Below the pieces are notes generated by a model. The model was given only the letters and a program-made list of their open reading frames with translations, searched no databases and was not told the origin of the DNA. This document shows, in pieces, positions 34,890 to 43,577 of a stretch of 64,000 nucleotides of DNA. The stretch covers positions 410,224-474,223 of the forward strand of contig NZ_LFBV01000010.1 in NCBI RefSeq assembly GCF_001905345.1, written 5' to 3'. This DNA comes from Streptomyces uncialis (GTDB taxonomy: Bacteria > Actinomycetota > Actinomycetes > Streptomycetales > Streptomycetaceae). The translations under genes and the position numbers were made by a program. Numbering within the stretch: position 1 is the stretch's first letter; every line of letters begins with the position of its first letter.

Positions 34890-35703
34890 CCGTCGGCTGA
34901 CAGGTGGGACACCAGAAGAGATTACGGGCGGCGAGACCGGCGGTGCGGATCTCGCCGCCACAGATGTGGCAGGGCTGGTTCGCCCTGCGGTAGACGTACA
35001 CCTCGCCGCCGTGGTCGTCGACGCGCGGCGGACGGCCCATGGCCTCCGGGAGGTGTTCGGGGCGCACGGTGTCGATGCGGTTGTTGCGGACGCCCTCACG
35101 CATCAGGTCCACCAGGTCGGCCCAGACGGCGTCCCATTCGGCGCGGTCCAGGTCCCGGCCGGTGCGGTAGGGGTCGATGCCGTGCCGGAAGAGGACCTCG
35201 GCGCGGTAGACGTTCCCGACGCCCGCGACGATCTTCTGGTCCATCAGCAGCGCGGCGACGGTCACCCGGCTGCGGGAGATCCGCGTCCAGGCCGGACCGG
35301 GGTCGTCGTCGCGCAGCGGGTCGGGGCCCAGCCGGTCGTGTATCGCGCGCTTCTCGCCGTCGGTGATCAGGGCGCAGGTGGTGGGCCCGCGCAGATCGGC
35401 GTAGGCGTCGGCGGTGGCGAGCCGGAGCCGGACGGTGGCGGTGGGCGGCGGGACGGGGGCCGTGCCGAAGTCGAGCCTGCCGAAGAGCCCGAGGTGGATG
35501 TGGACCCAGCGGCTCTCACCCGCCCCGGGGAAGCCGAGGAACAGATGCTTGCCGTGCGCCTCGGCTCCGCTCAGGGGGCTGCCGTCCAGCAGGGCGGCGC
35601 CGTCGGCGAACCTGCCCTGGGGGCTGCTGACCCGGAGCGCCCGGTCCAGGAAGCGTTCCCGGTGGTCGCGGGCGAGTCGGTGGATCGTGTGCCCTTCCGG
35701 CAC
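34864..35703 (-). CDS. Fpg/Nei family DNA glycosylase
   Basis: A 279-residue bifunctional base-excision enzyme (glycosylase plus AP lyase). I place the start at GTG 35703 so that the catalytic proline is residue 2 (M-PEGHTIHRLA), which the mechanism requires. GAGGAG lies 8 bases upstream; GTG 35709 would add two residues and disable it. The glutamate at 3, HGKH lysine near 54, the helix-2-turn-helix (VTVAALLMDQKIVAGVGNVY) and a C-terminal zinc finger (CHICGG...CPTC) are all present. PEGHTIHR indicates the Nei side of the family, so oxidised pyrimidines are the likely targets. Confidence 0.92.
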   Translation of the reverse strand: MPEGHTIHRLARDHRERFLDRALRVSSPQGRFADGAALLDGSPLSGAEAHGKHLFLGFPGAGESRWVHIHLGLFGRLDFGTAPVPPPTATVRLRLATADAYADLRGPTTCALITDGEKRAIHDRLGPDPLRDDDPGPAWTRISRSRVTVAALLMDQKIVAGVGNVYRAEVLFRHGIDPYRTGRDLDRAEWDAVWADLVDLMREGVRNNRIDTVRPEHLPEAMGRPPRVDDHGGEVYVYRRANQPCHICGGEIRTAGLAARNLFWCPTCQPTAGKAPEDR

Positions 35704-35810
35704 GAGCACGGCTCCTCGGGTCCTCGGGGACGTGGGACAGGACGGGCGGGGCGGCGGGGCGTGGGATCTCCGCCCGGCACCCGACGGGTACCGGTGCGCG
35801 CCCGTGAAGG

Positions 35811-35839
35811 GGCGCCCGCCGCGCGAGGGGGCGGGCGCC
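35811..35839 (-). terminator. hairpin after rpiB
   Basis: GGCGCCCGCC (35811-35820) and GGCGGGCGCC (35830-35839) form a perfect 10-bp stem with a 9-base loop, 8 bases beyond the rpiB stop. Confidence 0.75.
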
Positions 35840-35847
35840 GCCGGGTG

Positions 35848-36333
35848 TTACGGCTGCGGGTGGTGGGCGGGGACCGGCGGGAGGTCGCCGGTGGTCTCGT
35901 ACGCCGAGAGCATGTCGATACGGCGCTGGTGGCGGGCCTCGGCGGAGAACGGGGTGCCCAGGAAGATCTCCACGAACTTCGTGGCCTCCTCCGTGCTGTG
36001 CATCCGGGCGCCGACGGCGACGACGTTCGCGTCGTTGTGCTCGCGGCCGAGGGCGGCGGTCTGCTCGCTCCAGGCCAGCGCGGCGCGTACACCGGCGACC
36101 TTGTTCGCGGCGATCTGCTCGCCGTTGCCGGAGCCGCCGATGACGATGCCCAGGGAGCCCTCGTCGGCCGCGGTCCGCTGGGCGGCCCGCAGACAGAACG
36201 GCGGGTAGTCGTCCAGGGCGTCGTAGACGTGGGGCCCGCAGTCGACGGGCTCGTGGCCATGGGCCGTGAGCCACTCGACGAGGTGGTTCTTCAGTTCGTA
36301 GCCGGCATGATCCGAGCCGAGGTACACGCGCAT
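35848..36333 (-). CDS. rpiB: ribose-5-phosphate isomerase B
   Basis: A 161-residue protein of the RpiB/LacAB family. MRVYLGSDHAGYELKNHL carries the DHAG sugar-phosphate motif. GGSGNGEQIAANKVAGVRAAL is the anion-binding loop, with serine in place of the catalytic cysteine of the E. coli type, as in mycobacterial RpiB; HNDANVVAVGARM follows. It interconverts ribulose-5-P and ribose-5-P. ATG 36333 is the family start; the open frame beyond it is a shadow. The permease gene is divergent, 139 bp away. Confidence 0.93.
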   Translation of the reverse strand: MRVYLGSDHAGYELKNHLVEWLTAHGHEPVDCGPHVYDALDDYPPFCLRAAQRTAADEGSLGIVIGGSGNGEQIAANKVAGVRAALAWSEQTAALGREHNDANVVAVGARMHSTEEATKFVEIFLGTPFSAEARHQRRIDMLSAYETTGDLPPVPAHHPQP

Positions 36334-36472
36334 GGCCCCGAGTGTGGCATGCCGCCGGGTGGGCAGACGCGCATGGGTCGGGATGCAGGTCCCGCGCTCC
36401 CCGGCGCGGCTCCTGTCCCGTGCTCGTCCCGCGCCCGGCGCGCGGGTCCGTGAACCGAGACAAGGATCGTCC

Positions 36473-38131
36473 ATGGCATCGCAGCACCACCTCGCGAAGG
36501 CAGACGAGAACGACGAGAACAGCAGAGCCCGCGGCGACGGCGGTCACGGCGGCGCGGCGGCCGGCACCGGAGCCGGAAGCGGAACGGGAGCCGGGGCGGG
36601 GACGGCCGCGCCGGACGCGGCGCGCGGCGGGCCCGGCGCGCCAGGGAACGCGCCCCCGGGCTCCGGCACACCCCGAAGCGCCCCCTCCCCCGGCGGCCCC
36701 GGAGGTCCCGGCGGCGGACCGGCGGCGGGCGGGGAGCTGAAGGCCGGGCTCAAGAACCGGCATCTGTCGATGATCGCCATCGGCGGGGTCATCGGCGCGG
36801 GGCTGTTCGTCGGCTCCAGCGCCGGGATCGCCGCCGCCGGGCCCGCGATCCTGGTGTCGTACGCCCTGGTCGGCACGATGGTCGTGCTGGTGATGCGGAT
36901 GCTCGGCGAAATGGCCGCCGCGCGCCCCGCGTCCGGGTCGTTCTCCGAGTACGCGGACCAGGCGCTCGGCCGCTGGGCGGGGTTCTCCATCGGCTGGCTG
37001 TACTGGTTCTTCTGGGTCGTGGTGCTGGCCGTGGAGGCCACCGCCGGGGCCGTGATCCTGAACGGCTGGATGCCCGCGGTACCGCAATGGGCCTGGGCGC
37101 TCGCGGTGATGGTGGTGCTCACCGCGACCAATCTGGTGTCCGTCGGCTCCTACGGCGAGTTCGAGTTCTGGTTCGCCGGGATCAAGGTCGTCGCGATCGG
37201 CGGGTTCATCGTCGTCGGACTGCTGGCCGTGTTCGGGCTGCTGCCCGGCTCCGACAACCCGGGCGCCGGATTCGCCCATCTCACCGACACCGGGGGCTTC
37301 CTGCCGAACGGCTGGGGGTCGATCCTGACGGGCATCCTGATGGTGGTGTTCTCGTTCATGGGCAGCGAGATCGTGACGCTCGCGGCCGGTGAGTCCCAGG
37401 ACCCGCAGCGGGCCGTCTCCAAGGCCACCAACAGCGTGATCTGGCGGATCGGGTTCTTCTACCTGGGCTCCGTCCTCGTGGTGCTGACGCTGCTGCCGTG
37501 GAACGACCCGTCGATCACCGACGAGGGCTCCTACGTGGCCGCGCTGAACTCGATCGGCATCCCGCACGCCGGTGAGGTCATGAACGTGATCGTGCTGACC
37601 GCCGTGCTGTCGTGCCTGAACTCCGGCCTCTACACGGCGTCCAGGATGGCGTTCTCGCTGGGCCGCCGCGGGGACGCCCCGGCCTCGTTCGCCACCACCA
37701 CCACGAGCGGGGTGCCGCGTCCGGCGATCCTCGGCTCGGTCGTGTTCGGGTTCGTCGCGGTGTTCTTCAACTACCTGTGGCCGGACACCGTGTTCGCGTT
37801 CCTGCTGAACTCCTCCGGCGCGGTGGCGCTGTTCGTCTGGCTGGTCATCTGCTGCACCCAGCTGCGGATGCGCCGGGTGATCGAACAGGAGACCCCGGAG
37901 AAGCTCGTCGTCCGTATGTGGCTGTTCCCGTATCTGACCTGGGCGACGATCGGCATGATCGTCTTCGTGCTCGTCTACATGCTGTTCGACGACGTCGGGC
38001 GCGAGCAGGTGCTGCTGTCGCTGCTGGTGGCCGCCGTGGTCGTGGCGATCGCCGTCGTCCGGGAGCTGCGCGGCCGGCGCACCGCCGGACACGCGGACCG
38101 CGAATCCCACGACCTGTCCGGGAAAACCTGA
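36473..38131 (+). CDS. amino-acid permease (APC family) with long disordered head
   Basis: A 552-residue transporter. Residues 1-88 are a Gly/Ala/Pro-rich, probably disordered extension. The APC core starts LKNRHLSMIAIGGVIGAGLFVGSSAGIAAAGPA, the GxGxF-type substrate-binding unwound helix, and runs through twelve helices with FEFWFAGIKV and FMGSEIVTLAAGES. It belongs to the GABA/proline/aromatic permease group (AAT). The second permease at 40925 is a clear paralog without the long head. ATG 36473 has AAGGA about 9 bases upstream. The extension is encoded in frame with the usual codon bias, so I accept it, but a downstream start cannot be excluded. Confidence 0.9.
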   Translation: MASQHHLAKADENDENSRARGDGGHGGAAAGTGAGSGTGAGAGTAAPDAARGGPGAPGNAPPGSGTPRSAPSPGGPGGPGGGPAAGGELKAGLKNRHLSMIAIGGVIGAGLFVGSSAGIAAAGPAILVSYALVGTMVVLVMRMLGEMAAARPASGSFSEYADQALGRWAGFSIGWLYWFFWVVVLAVEATAGAVILNGWMPAVPQWAWALAVMVVLTATNLVSVGSYGEFEFWFAGIKVVAIGGFIVVGLLAVFGLLPGSDNPGAGFAHLTDTGGFLPNGWGSILTGILMVVFSFMGSEIVTLAAGESQDPQRAVSKATNSVIWRIGFFYLGSVLVVLTLLPWNDPSITDEGSYVAALNSIGIPHAGEVMNVIVLTAVLSCLNSGLYTASRMAFSLGRRGDAPASFATTTTSGVPRPAILGSVVFGFVAVFFNYLWPDTVFAFLLNSSGAVALFVWLVICCTQLRMRRVIEQETPEKLVVRMWLFPYLTWATIGMIVFVLVYMLFDDVGREQVLLSLLVAAVVVAIAVVRELRGRRTAGHADRESHDLSGKT

Positions 38132-38147
38132 CGGGATCTGTCAGGTT
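38125..38147 (+). terminator. small hairpin overlapping the permease stop codon
   Basis: AACCTGAC-GGGATCT-GTCAGGTT forms a perfect 8-bp stem with a 7-base loop. The stop codon TGA (38129-38131) lies in the left arm. It could also be an operator for the following oxidase gene. Confidence 0.6.
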
Positions 38148-38223
38148 GGGACGGGAGCGTCTCCTCGTCAGCGCGGGGCACCACACAGCCGGTGCCCCGC
38201 CGGTAACCACGGAGGGCCTTGTC

Positions 38224-39588
38224 GTGACCTTGCGGAACGTCGGCACGAACGGTGTCGTGCTCGGAGCGCGGGACAGCGCGTACGCGCGGGAGACCAGCGG
38301 ATTCCAGACCGGATTCACCCAGCGGCCGGAACAGGTGCGCCCGGTGGCGTCCGTGGCGGAGGTGGTCGGCGCCATCACCCACGCGCGCGAGGCGGGCCTG
38401 CCCGTGCGGGTACGGGCCACCGGGCACGGCACACCCGGGAACAGCGAGGGCGGGATGCTGATCAGCACCCGGCGGCTGGACGAGGTACGGATCGACCCGC
38501 ACGCGCGCGTGGCGCGGATCGGGGCGGGCGCGCGGTGGAGCCAGGTCATCGAGGCCGCCGCCCCGCACGGCCTGGCCCCGCTGAGCGGGTCGTCACCCGG
38601 GGTGGGCGCCGTCTCGTACACCCTCGGCGGCGGACTCGGGCTCCTCGGGCGCTCCTGGGGCTACGCCGCCGACCATGTCCGGTCCGTCGACCTCGTCACC
38701 GCCGGGGGCGAGCGGCTGCGGGTCACCGCGGACAGCGAACCGGAGCTGTTCTGGGGGCTGCGCGGCGCCGGGCACGGCTTCGGCGTCGTCACGGCCCTGG
38801 AGACGGGCCTGGTGCCCGTCACCCATGTGTACGGGGGCGGGCTGTCCTTCGACGGACGGGAGACCGACCCGGGCGCGCTGCTGCGGGCCTGGACGGGATG
38901 GACGGCCGGTCTGCCGGACGCCATGTCGTCGACGTTCGCCGCGCTGCCCTTTCCCGACGCGCCGATGCTCCCGCCCGCGCTGCGGGGCCGCTACACGATC
39001 ACGGTGCGCGTCGCGTACACGGGTGACCCGGAGGAGGGCGCCCGGCTGATGGCGCCGCTGCGCGCGGTGGGCCCGGTCACCGAGGACACCCTGCGCACGA
39101 TCCCCTACACCGGGAGCGGCCACATCCACGACGAGCCCGACACCCCGCACGCGTACTACGGCGACAACGCCGTGGTGCGGGACCTCGACCCGGCGGCCGG
39201 CGCGGAACTGCTGGCGCTCACCGGACCCGACGCGCCCGGGATGACGATCACGCAGATCACCCATCTGGGCGGCGCCCTCGGCCGGGAGCCCGCCGTGCCC
39301 AACGCGGTGCCCTACCGGGAGGGCCGGTTCCTGGTGCGGCTGCTGTCGATGCTCCAGGGCACCGACCCGGCGGCCGTCCGCGCGCACTACGCGCGCGTGC
39401 TGCCGCTGCTCGCCCCGTCGGCCCTGGGCCGCTCGCTGAACTTCGCGTTCGGGGACGCGGACGGCGACGGCCACGAGGAACGCGCGCGGGCCCTGTACGG
39501 GGCGCACGCGCGCGGGAGGCTCGCCGGGCTGAAGAAGACGTACGACCCGACGGGCCTCTTCGTGGGAAGCCGTCACCTGGACGGCTGA
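38224..39588 (+). CDS. FAD-linked oxidoreductase (berberine-bridge type)
   Basis: A 454-residue oxidase. The FAD-binding PCMH domain shows EVVGAITHAREAGLPVRVRATGHG (GHG carries the histidine usually bound covalently to FAD), IGAGARWSQVIEAAAPHGLAP, and GGGLGLLGRSWGYAADHV. The C-terminus ends in the BBE motif region KKTYDPTGLFVGSRHL. The second flavin-attachment cysteine of bicovalent members is not evident. GTG 38224 has GGAGGG 7 bases upstream. It follows the permease by 92 bp on the same strand. The substrate, perhaps a sugar or small metabolite, is unknown. Confidence 0.87.
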   Translation: MTLRNVGTNGVVLGARDSAYARETSGFQTGFTQRPEQVRPVASVAEVVGAITHAREAGLPVRVRATGHGTPGNSEGGMLISTRRLDEVRIDPHARVARIGAGARWSQVIEAAAPHGLAPLSGSSPGVGAVSYTLGGGLGLLGRSWGYAADHVRSVDLVTAGGERLRVTADSEPELFWGLRGAGHGFGVVTALETGLVPVTHVYGGGLSFDGRETDPGALLRAWTGWTAGLPDAMSSTFAALPFPDAPMLPPALRGRYTITVRVAYTGDPEEGARLMAPLRAVGPVTEDTLRTIPYTGSGHIHDEPDTPHAYYGDNAVVRDLDPAAGAELLALTGPDAPGMTITQITHLGGALGREPAVPNAVPYREGRFLVRLLSMLQGTDPAAVRAHYARVLPLLAPSALGRSLNFAFGDADGDGHEERARALYGAHARGRLAGLKKTYDPTGLFVGSRHLDG

Positions 39589-39738
39589 ACGGGAGTGGTC
39601 CGACGGTCCGGGGCTGCGGTCCAGGTCGGCGGTCCGGCCCCGCGTCCCGGGGTGGCGGTCCCGGTCAGCGATGTCCCGGGAAGCACCGACCCCGGGGCAC
39701 TGCTCGGGATCGGTGCTCGCTCGGGATCGGTGCTCGGG

Positions 39739-40332
39739 TCAGCGCTTGGCGAGGCGCCAGGCGGTGGGCAGCGCGCCCATCGCCAGGGCCGCCTTGAGGG
39801 CGTCACCGATCAGGAAGGGTGTCAGGCCCGCGGCGACCGCGCCGGTCAGCGACAGCGGAGTGCTCGCGGCCAGGTACGGGACTCCGACGGCGTAGATGAT
39901 GGCCGAGCCGATCACCATCGTGCCCGCCGTGCGCAGCACCGAGCGGTCGCCGCCGCGGCGGGCGAGGGCGCCCACGACGGTCGCGGCGAGCAGCATGCCC
40001 AGCACATAGCCGAACGTCGCGCCGCCCGCGCCGGAGGTGCCGTTCGCGAACCAGGGCATGCCCGCCATGCCGACGAGCGCGTACAGGGCCAGCGCGAGGA
40101 AGCCGCGGCCCGCGCCGAGCGAGGTGCCGACGAGGAGCGCCGCGAAGGTCTGGCCCGTCACGGCCACCGGCGAGCCGGGGACCGGGACGACGAGCTGGGC
40201 GGCGATCCCGGTGAGCGCGGCGCCGCCGACCACGAGGACGGCGTCCCGGACCCGGGCCCGGGCCACCGAGGAGGCGGGGAGGAGGTCGGCGAGGACCTCG
40301 CCGGGGCGGACGGAGATGGGTGCGGTGCTCAA
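39739..40332 (-). CDS. bioY: biotin transporter BioY
   Basis: A 197-residue ECF-transporter substrate-binding component with six helices. Typical BioY sequences are VVPVPGSPVAVTGQTFAALLVG, GRGFLALALYALVGMAGMPWFA and GATFGYVLGMLLAA. The start is TTG 40332 (MSTAPISV) with GGGGAG upstream. No energising BioM/BioN genes are adjacent, so it must borrow a shared ECF module or act alone. The 150-bp gap to the convergent oxidase gene contains three CTCGGGATCGGTG-type direct repeats near 39704-39739. Confidence 0.92.
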   Translation of the reverse strand: MSTAPISVRPGEVLADLLPASSVARARVRDAVLVVGGAALTGIAAQLVVPVPGSPVAVTGQTFAALLVGTSLGAGRGFLALALYALVGMAGMPWFANGTSGAGGATFGYVLGMLLAATVVGALARRGGDRSVLRTAGTMVIGSAIIYAVGVPYLAASTPLSLTGAVAAGLTPFLIGDALKAALAMGALPTAWRLAKR

Positions 40333-40924
40333 CGGGGCTCCCCGGTGCTGGCGACGGTTCGGAACACGGCGACGCTATCCCAGGGGTCGCGCGGCGATCA
40401 CCGTCAGCGGCCGACAAGGGCGTCACCGGGCGTTGGTGCGGTCTCCACAAAGCCCCTGCGGGAATCCCGGGGTCAAGGTGACACTGGTCACTGCGGTGCT
40501 GTGGAGTCCCACCAAAGCGCCCCCGGAGGACGGCCGTCCGGGACGCGCCCCGGCCGCGGGCCCGGCCCCCGTCGGCCCCCGGGCCGGGTCCGCGCGACCG
40601 GGCCCGGTCCGGCTCCCGTTCGGCTCCCGTCCTCCTACCCACCGTCCCCGTCCGCGCTCCCATCGGCCCGCGGGCGGAGGCCGGTTCCCGCCGCCGCCGG
40701 GACTCCACCGGCTCCCGTCCGCCCCCCGGTCGGCCATCGGGCCGCACCCGCCCCACGCGCGCTTCGCGGGGATCTCCGCACGCCCCCCGCACGCGTGTGC
40801 GGGCCCTCCACACCCTTCACGCTCCCCCCTCACCCCGGTTCCGCCGACGCCTTGGGCGCGCCACGCTTGTACGTCACACTGATGGCTCCCCCACCACCCC
40901 CACCTCACGGAAGTCCCTCACACC
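40333..40924. other. 592-bp divergent gap, no gene seen
   Basis: This G+C-rich, proline/arginine-codon-like sequence is without a convincing gene in any frame. A short palindrome GTGAC-ACTG-GTCAC (40478-40491) is the only structured site noted. Promoters for bioY and the second permease should be here. Confidence 0.5.
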
Positions 40925-42373
40925 ATGGCTCGAACAGGCGCCGACGCGCGCGTGGAATCAGGTCCGGATCCGGCCGAGGGCGCCGGTGCGGCGGGCCCCG
41001 GGAAGGCGCCGGACGGGGCGCTGGGGCACGGCCTCAAGCAGCGCCATCTGTCGATGATCGCCCTCGGCGGGGTGATCGGCGCGGGTCTCTTCGTGGGCTC
41101 CGGGGCCGGGATCGCCGCGGCGGGTCCGTCGATCGTGGTGGCGTACGCGAGCTCCGGGCTGCTGGTGATGCTCGTGATGCGGATGCTGGGCGAGATGTCG
41201 GCGGCGTATCCGTCGTCCGGGTCGTTCTCGGCGCACGCGGAGCGCGCCATCGGCCCCTGGGCGGGCTTCACCGCCGGATGGGCCTACTGGGTGCTGCTGT
41301 GCACGGCCGTCGGCCTGGAGGCCATCGGGGCCGCCTCGATCGTCACCGGGTGGCTGCCCGGCACCCCGCAGTGGGCGTGGGTCGCGCTGTTCATGGCGGT
41401 GTTCTGTCTGTCGAACCTGGCGGCGGTGCGCAACTTCGGTGAGTTCGAGTTCTGGTTCGCCGCGCTCAAGGTCGGCGCGATCGCCCTCTTCCTGATCCTG
41501 GGCGCCCTGGCCATCGCCGGACTGCTGCCCGGGACGGACGCCCCCGGCACCTCCCATCTGACCGGCGACGGCGGATTCCTGCCGAACGGCACCGAGGGAC
41601 TGGTGATCGGACTGCTGGCGTCGGTGTTCGCGTACGGCGGGCTGGAGACGGTGACCATCGCGGCGGCCGAGTCCGAGGACCCGGTGCGGGGTGTCGCGAC
41701 GGCGGTGCGGACCGCGATGTGGCGTATCGCGCTGTTCTACATCGGGTCGATGGCCGTGATCGTCACCCTGGTGCCGTGGGACGACAAGAACATCGTCGAC
41801 AAGGGCCCCTATGTGGCCACCCTCGACACCCTGGGCATCAGCGGCGCCGGACAGATCATGAACGTCGTCGTCCTGGTGGCCCTGCTGTCCGCGATGAACG
41901 CCAACATCTACGGCGCCTCCCGGATCGCGTACTCGCTCGTCGCGCGCGGGCAGGGGCCGAAGGTGCTGGGCCGGGTGACGGGGCAGGTGCCCCGGGTCGC
42001 GGTGCTGGCGTCGTCGGTGTTCGGGTTCCTGTGCGTGCTGCTGAGCTACTGGCGGCCCGACGACATCTTCAGCTGGCTGCTCAACATGATCGGGGCGGTG
42101 ATCCTGGTCGTCTGGATCTTCATCGCCGTCTCGCAGCTGATGCTGCGGCGGCGGATCGAGCGGGAGGAGCCGGAGCGGCTGACCGTGCGCATGTGGGCGT
42201 ACCCGGGGCTGACCTGGGTCTCGCTGGCGGCGATGGCGGGCATCTTCGTCCTGATGGCCCGCCAGCCGGGCACCCGGGTACAGCTGTACTCCACCGGGGC
42301 GATGGTGCTGGCGCTCGCGCTGGGCGGGTACCTGTGGCAGCGGCTGCGCTCCCGCGCGGGGCGCGAGGAGTGA
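40925..42373 (+). CDS. amino-acid permease (APC family), second paralog
   Basis: A 482-residue transporter with twelve helices. LKQRHLSMIALGGVIGAGLFVGSGAGIAAAGPS, FEFWFAALKV and VFAYGGLETVTIAAAESEDP match the permease at 36473 almost word for word. Only about 35 residues precede the core, compared with about 88 in the first. ATG 40925 has GGAAG 11 bases upstream. Substrate is unknown, within the GABA/proline/lysine group. A terminator follows at 42400. Confidence 0.92.
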   Translation: MARTGADARVESGPDPAEGAGAAGPGKAPDGALGHGLKQRHLSMIALGGVIGAGLFVGSGAGIAAAGPSIVVAYASSGLLVMLVMRMLGEMSAAYPSSGSFSAHAERAIGPWAGFTAGWAYWVLLCTAVGLEAIGAASIVTGWLPGTPQWAWVALFMAVFCLSNLAAVRNFGEFEFWFAALKVGAIALFLILGALAIAGLLPGTDAPGTSHLTGDGGFLPNGTEGLVIGLLASVFAYGGLETVTIAAAESEDPVRGVATAVRTAMWRIALFYIGSMAVIVTLVPWDDKNIVDKGPYVATLDTLGISGAGQIMNVVVLVALLSAMNANIYGASRIAYSLVARGQGPKVLGRVTGQVPRVAVLASSVFGFLCVLLSYWRPDDIFSWLLNMIGAVILVVWIFIAVSQLMLRRRIEREEPERLTVRMWAYPGLTWVSLAAMAGIFVLMARQPGTRVQLYSTGAMVLALALGGYLWQRLRSRAGREE

Positions 42374-42399
42374 TCCGGCAGGCCGGTCGTTCCTGAAGT

Positions 42400-42426
42400 G
42401 AAGGGGGTCCCCATGGGGCCCCCTTC
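42400..42426 (+). terminator. permease terminator hairpin
   Basis: GAAGGGGG (42400-42407) pairs with CCCCCTTC (42419-42426), with an inner CCCC/GGGG extension, 26 bases after the stop. Confidence 0.8.
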
Positions 42427-42534
42427 GGCTTTGCCGTGCGGTCCGCGCGATGCGCCTACGGCGCCGTCGCACAGAGTCCCGCCGTGCTCCGTTCGCCGGA
42501 CGGGGGTGGCCCTGCGTCCGCGTTTTACTGCTGG

Positions 42535-42540
42535 TAGCGT
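42535..42540 (+). promoter_or_regulatory. probable sodF -10 element
   Basis: TAGCGT in CTGGTAGCGTGC fits a streptomycete -10 hexamer. Transcription would start near 42546, inside the Nur-like box. No clear -35 is present. Confidence 0.45.
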
Positions 42541-42544
42541 GCAG

Positions 42545-42561
42545 ATGCAAGTACATTGCAA
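42545..42561. promoter_or_regulatory. Nur operator upstream of sodF
   Basis: ATGCAA-GTACA-TTGCAA has the TGCAA-N5-TTGCA palindrome described for the nickel repressor Nur. It lies 23 bases before the sodF start codon and over the presumed transcription start, where nickel-bound Nur would block transcription. Confidence 0.85.
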
Positions 42562-42583
42562 TAAGAGGTCAGAGGGGACCGCG

Positions 42584-43225
42584 ATGGCCGTCTACACACT
42601 TCCCGAACTGCCGTACGACTACTCCGCGCTCGCGCCGGTGATCAGCCCCGAGATCATCGAGTTGCACCACGACAAGCACCACGCCGCGTACGTGAAGGGC
42701 GCCAACGACACCCTGGAGCAGCTGGAGGAGGCCCGGGACAAGGACCAGTGGGGCTCCATCAACGGCCTCCAGAAGAACCTGGCCTTCCATCTGTCGGGCC
42801 ACATCCTGCACTCCATCTACTGGCACAACATGACCGGTGACGGCGGTGGCGAGCCCCTGTCCGCCGACGGCGTGGGCGACCTCGCCGACGCGATCGCCGA
42901 CTCGTTCGGCTCGTACGCCAACTTCAAGGCGCAGCTGACCAAGGCGTCGGCGACGACGCAGGGCTCCGGCTGGGGCGTCCTCGCCTACGAGCCGGTGAGC
43001 GGGAAGCTGATCGTGGAGCAGGTGTACGACCACCAGGGCAACGTCGGCCAGGGCTCGACGCCGATCCTCGTGTTCGACGCCTGGGAGCACGCGTTCTACC
43101 TCCAGTACCGCAACCAGAAGGTCGACTTCATCGACGCCATGTGGGCGGTCGTCAACTGGCAGGACGTGGCCAAGCGCTACGCCTCGGCCAAGCAGCGCGT
43201 GGACAACCTCATCCTGGCGCCCTGA
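42584..43225 (+). CDS. sodF: iron superoxide dismutase
   Basis: A 213-residue Fe/Mn-type superoxide dismutase starting MAVYTLPELPYDYSALAP. Metal ligands are His near 27 (HHDKHHAAYV), His near 80 (SGHILHSIYWHNM), and Asp/His in FDAWEHAFYLQY. It removes superoxide in the cytoplasm. AGAGGGGAC precedes ATG 42584. In S. coelicolor the iron enzyme SodF is repressed by Nur with nickel, while the nickel enzyme SodN is induced; the operator seen here predicts the same switch. The terminator lies at 43345. Confidence 0.95.
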   Translation: MAVYTLPELPYDYSALAPVISPEIIELHHDKHHAAYVKGANDTLEQLEEARDKDQWGSINGLQKNLAFHLSGHILHSIYWHNMTGDGGGEPLSADGVGDLADAIADSFGSYANFKAQLTKASATTQGSGWGVLAYEPVSGKLIVEQVYDHQGNVGQGSTPILVFDAWEHAFYLQYRNQKVDFIDAMWAVVNWQDVAKRYASAKQRVDNLILAP

Positions 43226-43344
43226 CGGCACGTCCGCAGCGCGGCGCGCGCCGCACCCCGGGTCAGGGCCGCTTCCGGGGCAGGCGCACCCAAGATCCTG
43301 CTCGTGATCGTCTTCTCACCGATCCACCGGGCAGGTGAAGTAAC

Positions 43345-43381
43345 GGAAGGTCCCGCGAGGACATGACTCGCGGGGCCTTCC
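43345..43381 (+). terminator. sodF terminator
   Basis: GGAAGGTCCCGCGAG and CTCGCGGGGCCTTCC form a 15-bp stem (one T-G mismatch) around GACATGA. Confidence 0.85.
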
Positions 43382-43469
43382 GCGTTTCCGGTGAGCGATG
43401 CCGGGGCGTTCCCTGGTGAGCGGGACCGGTCGGTGATCCGGTCGGCGATCCGGTCGGTGATCCCGGTGA

Positions 43470-43522
43470 GCGTTCCCGGGGCGCGTTCCCGGGGCGCGTT
43501 CCCGGGACGCGTTCCCGGGGTG
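43470..43522. repeat. 13-bp tandem repeat x4
   Basis: GCGTTCCCGGG(GC) recurs at 43470, 43483, 43496 and 43509. It is preceded by three GATCCGGTCGG-like repeats (43435-43463). It fills the 350-bp gap between sodF and the DUF4240 gene. Confidence 0.85.
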
Positions 43523-43577
43523 CGGGGAAGCGGCAGGTCAGGGCCGGTTGTCAGACCCCGGTGGCACGCTTGGGGGC

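Noticed and set aside
40478..40491. GTGAC-ACTG-GTCAC palindrome between bioY and the permease
   Set aside because: It is only five bases per arm and matches no operator I know for biotin control; chance is likely.
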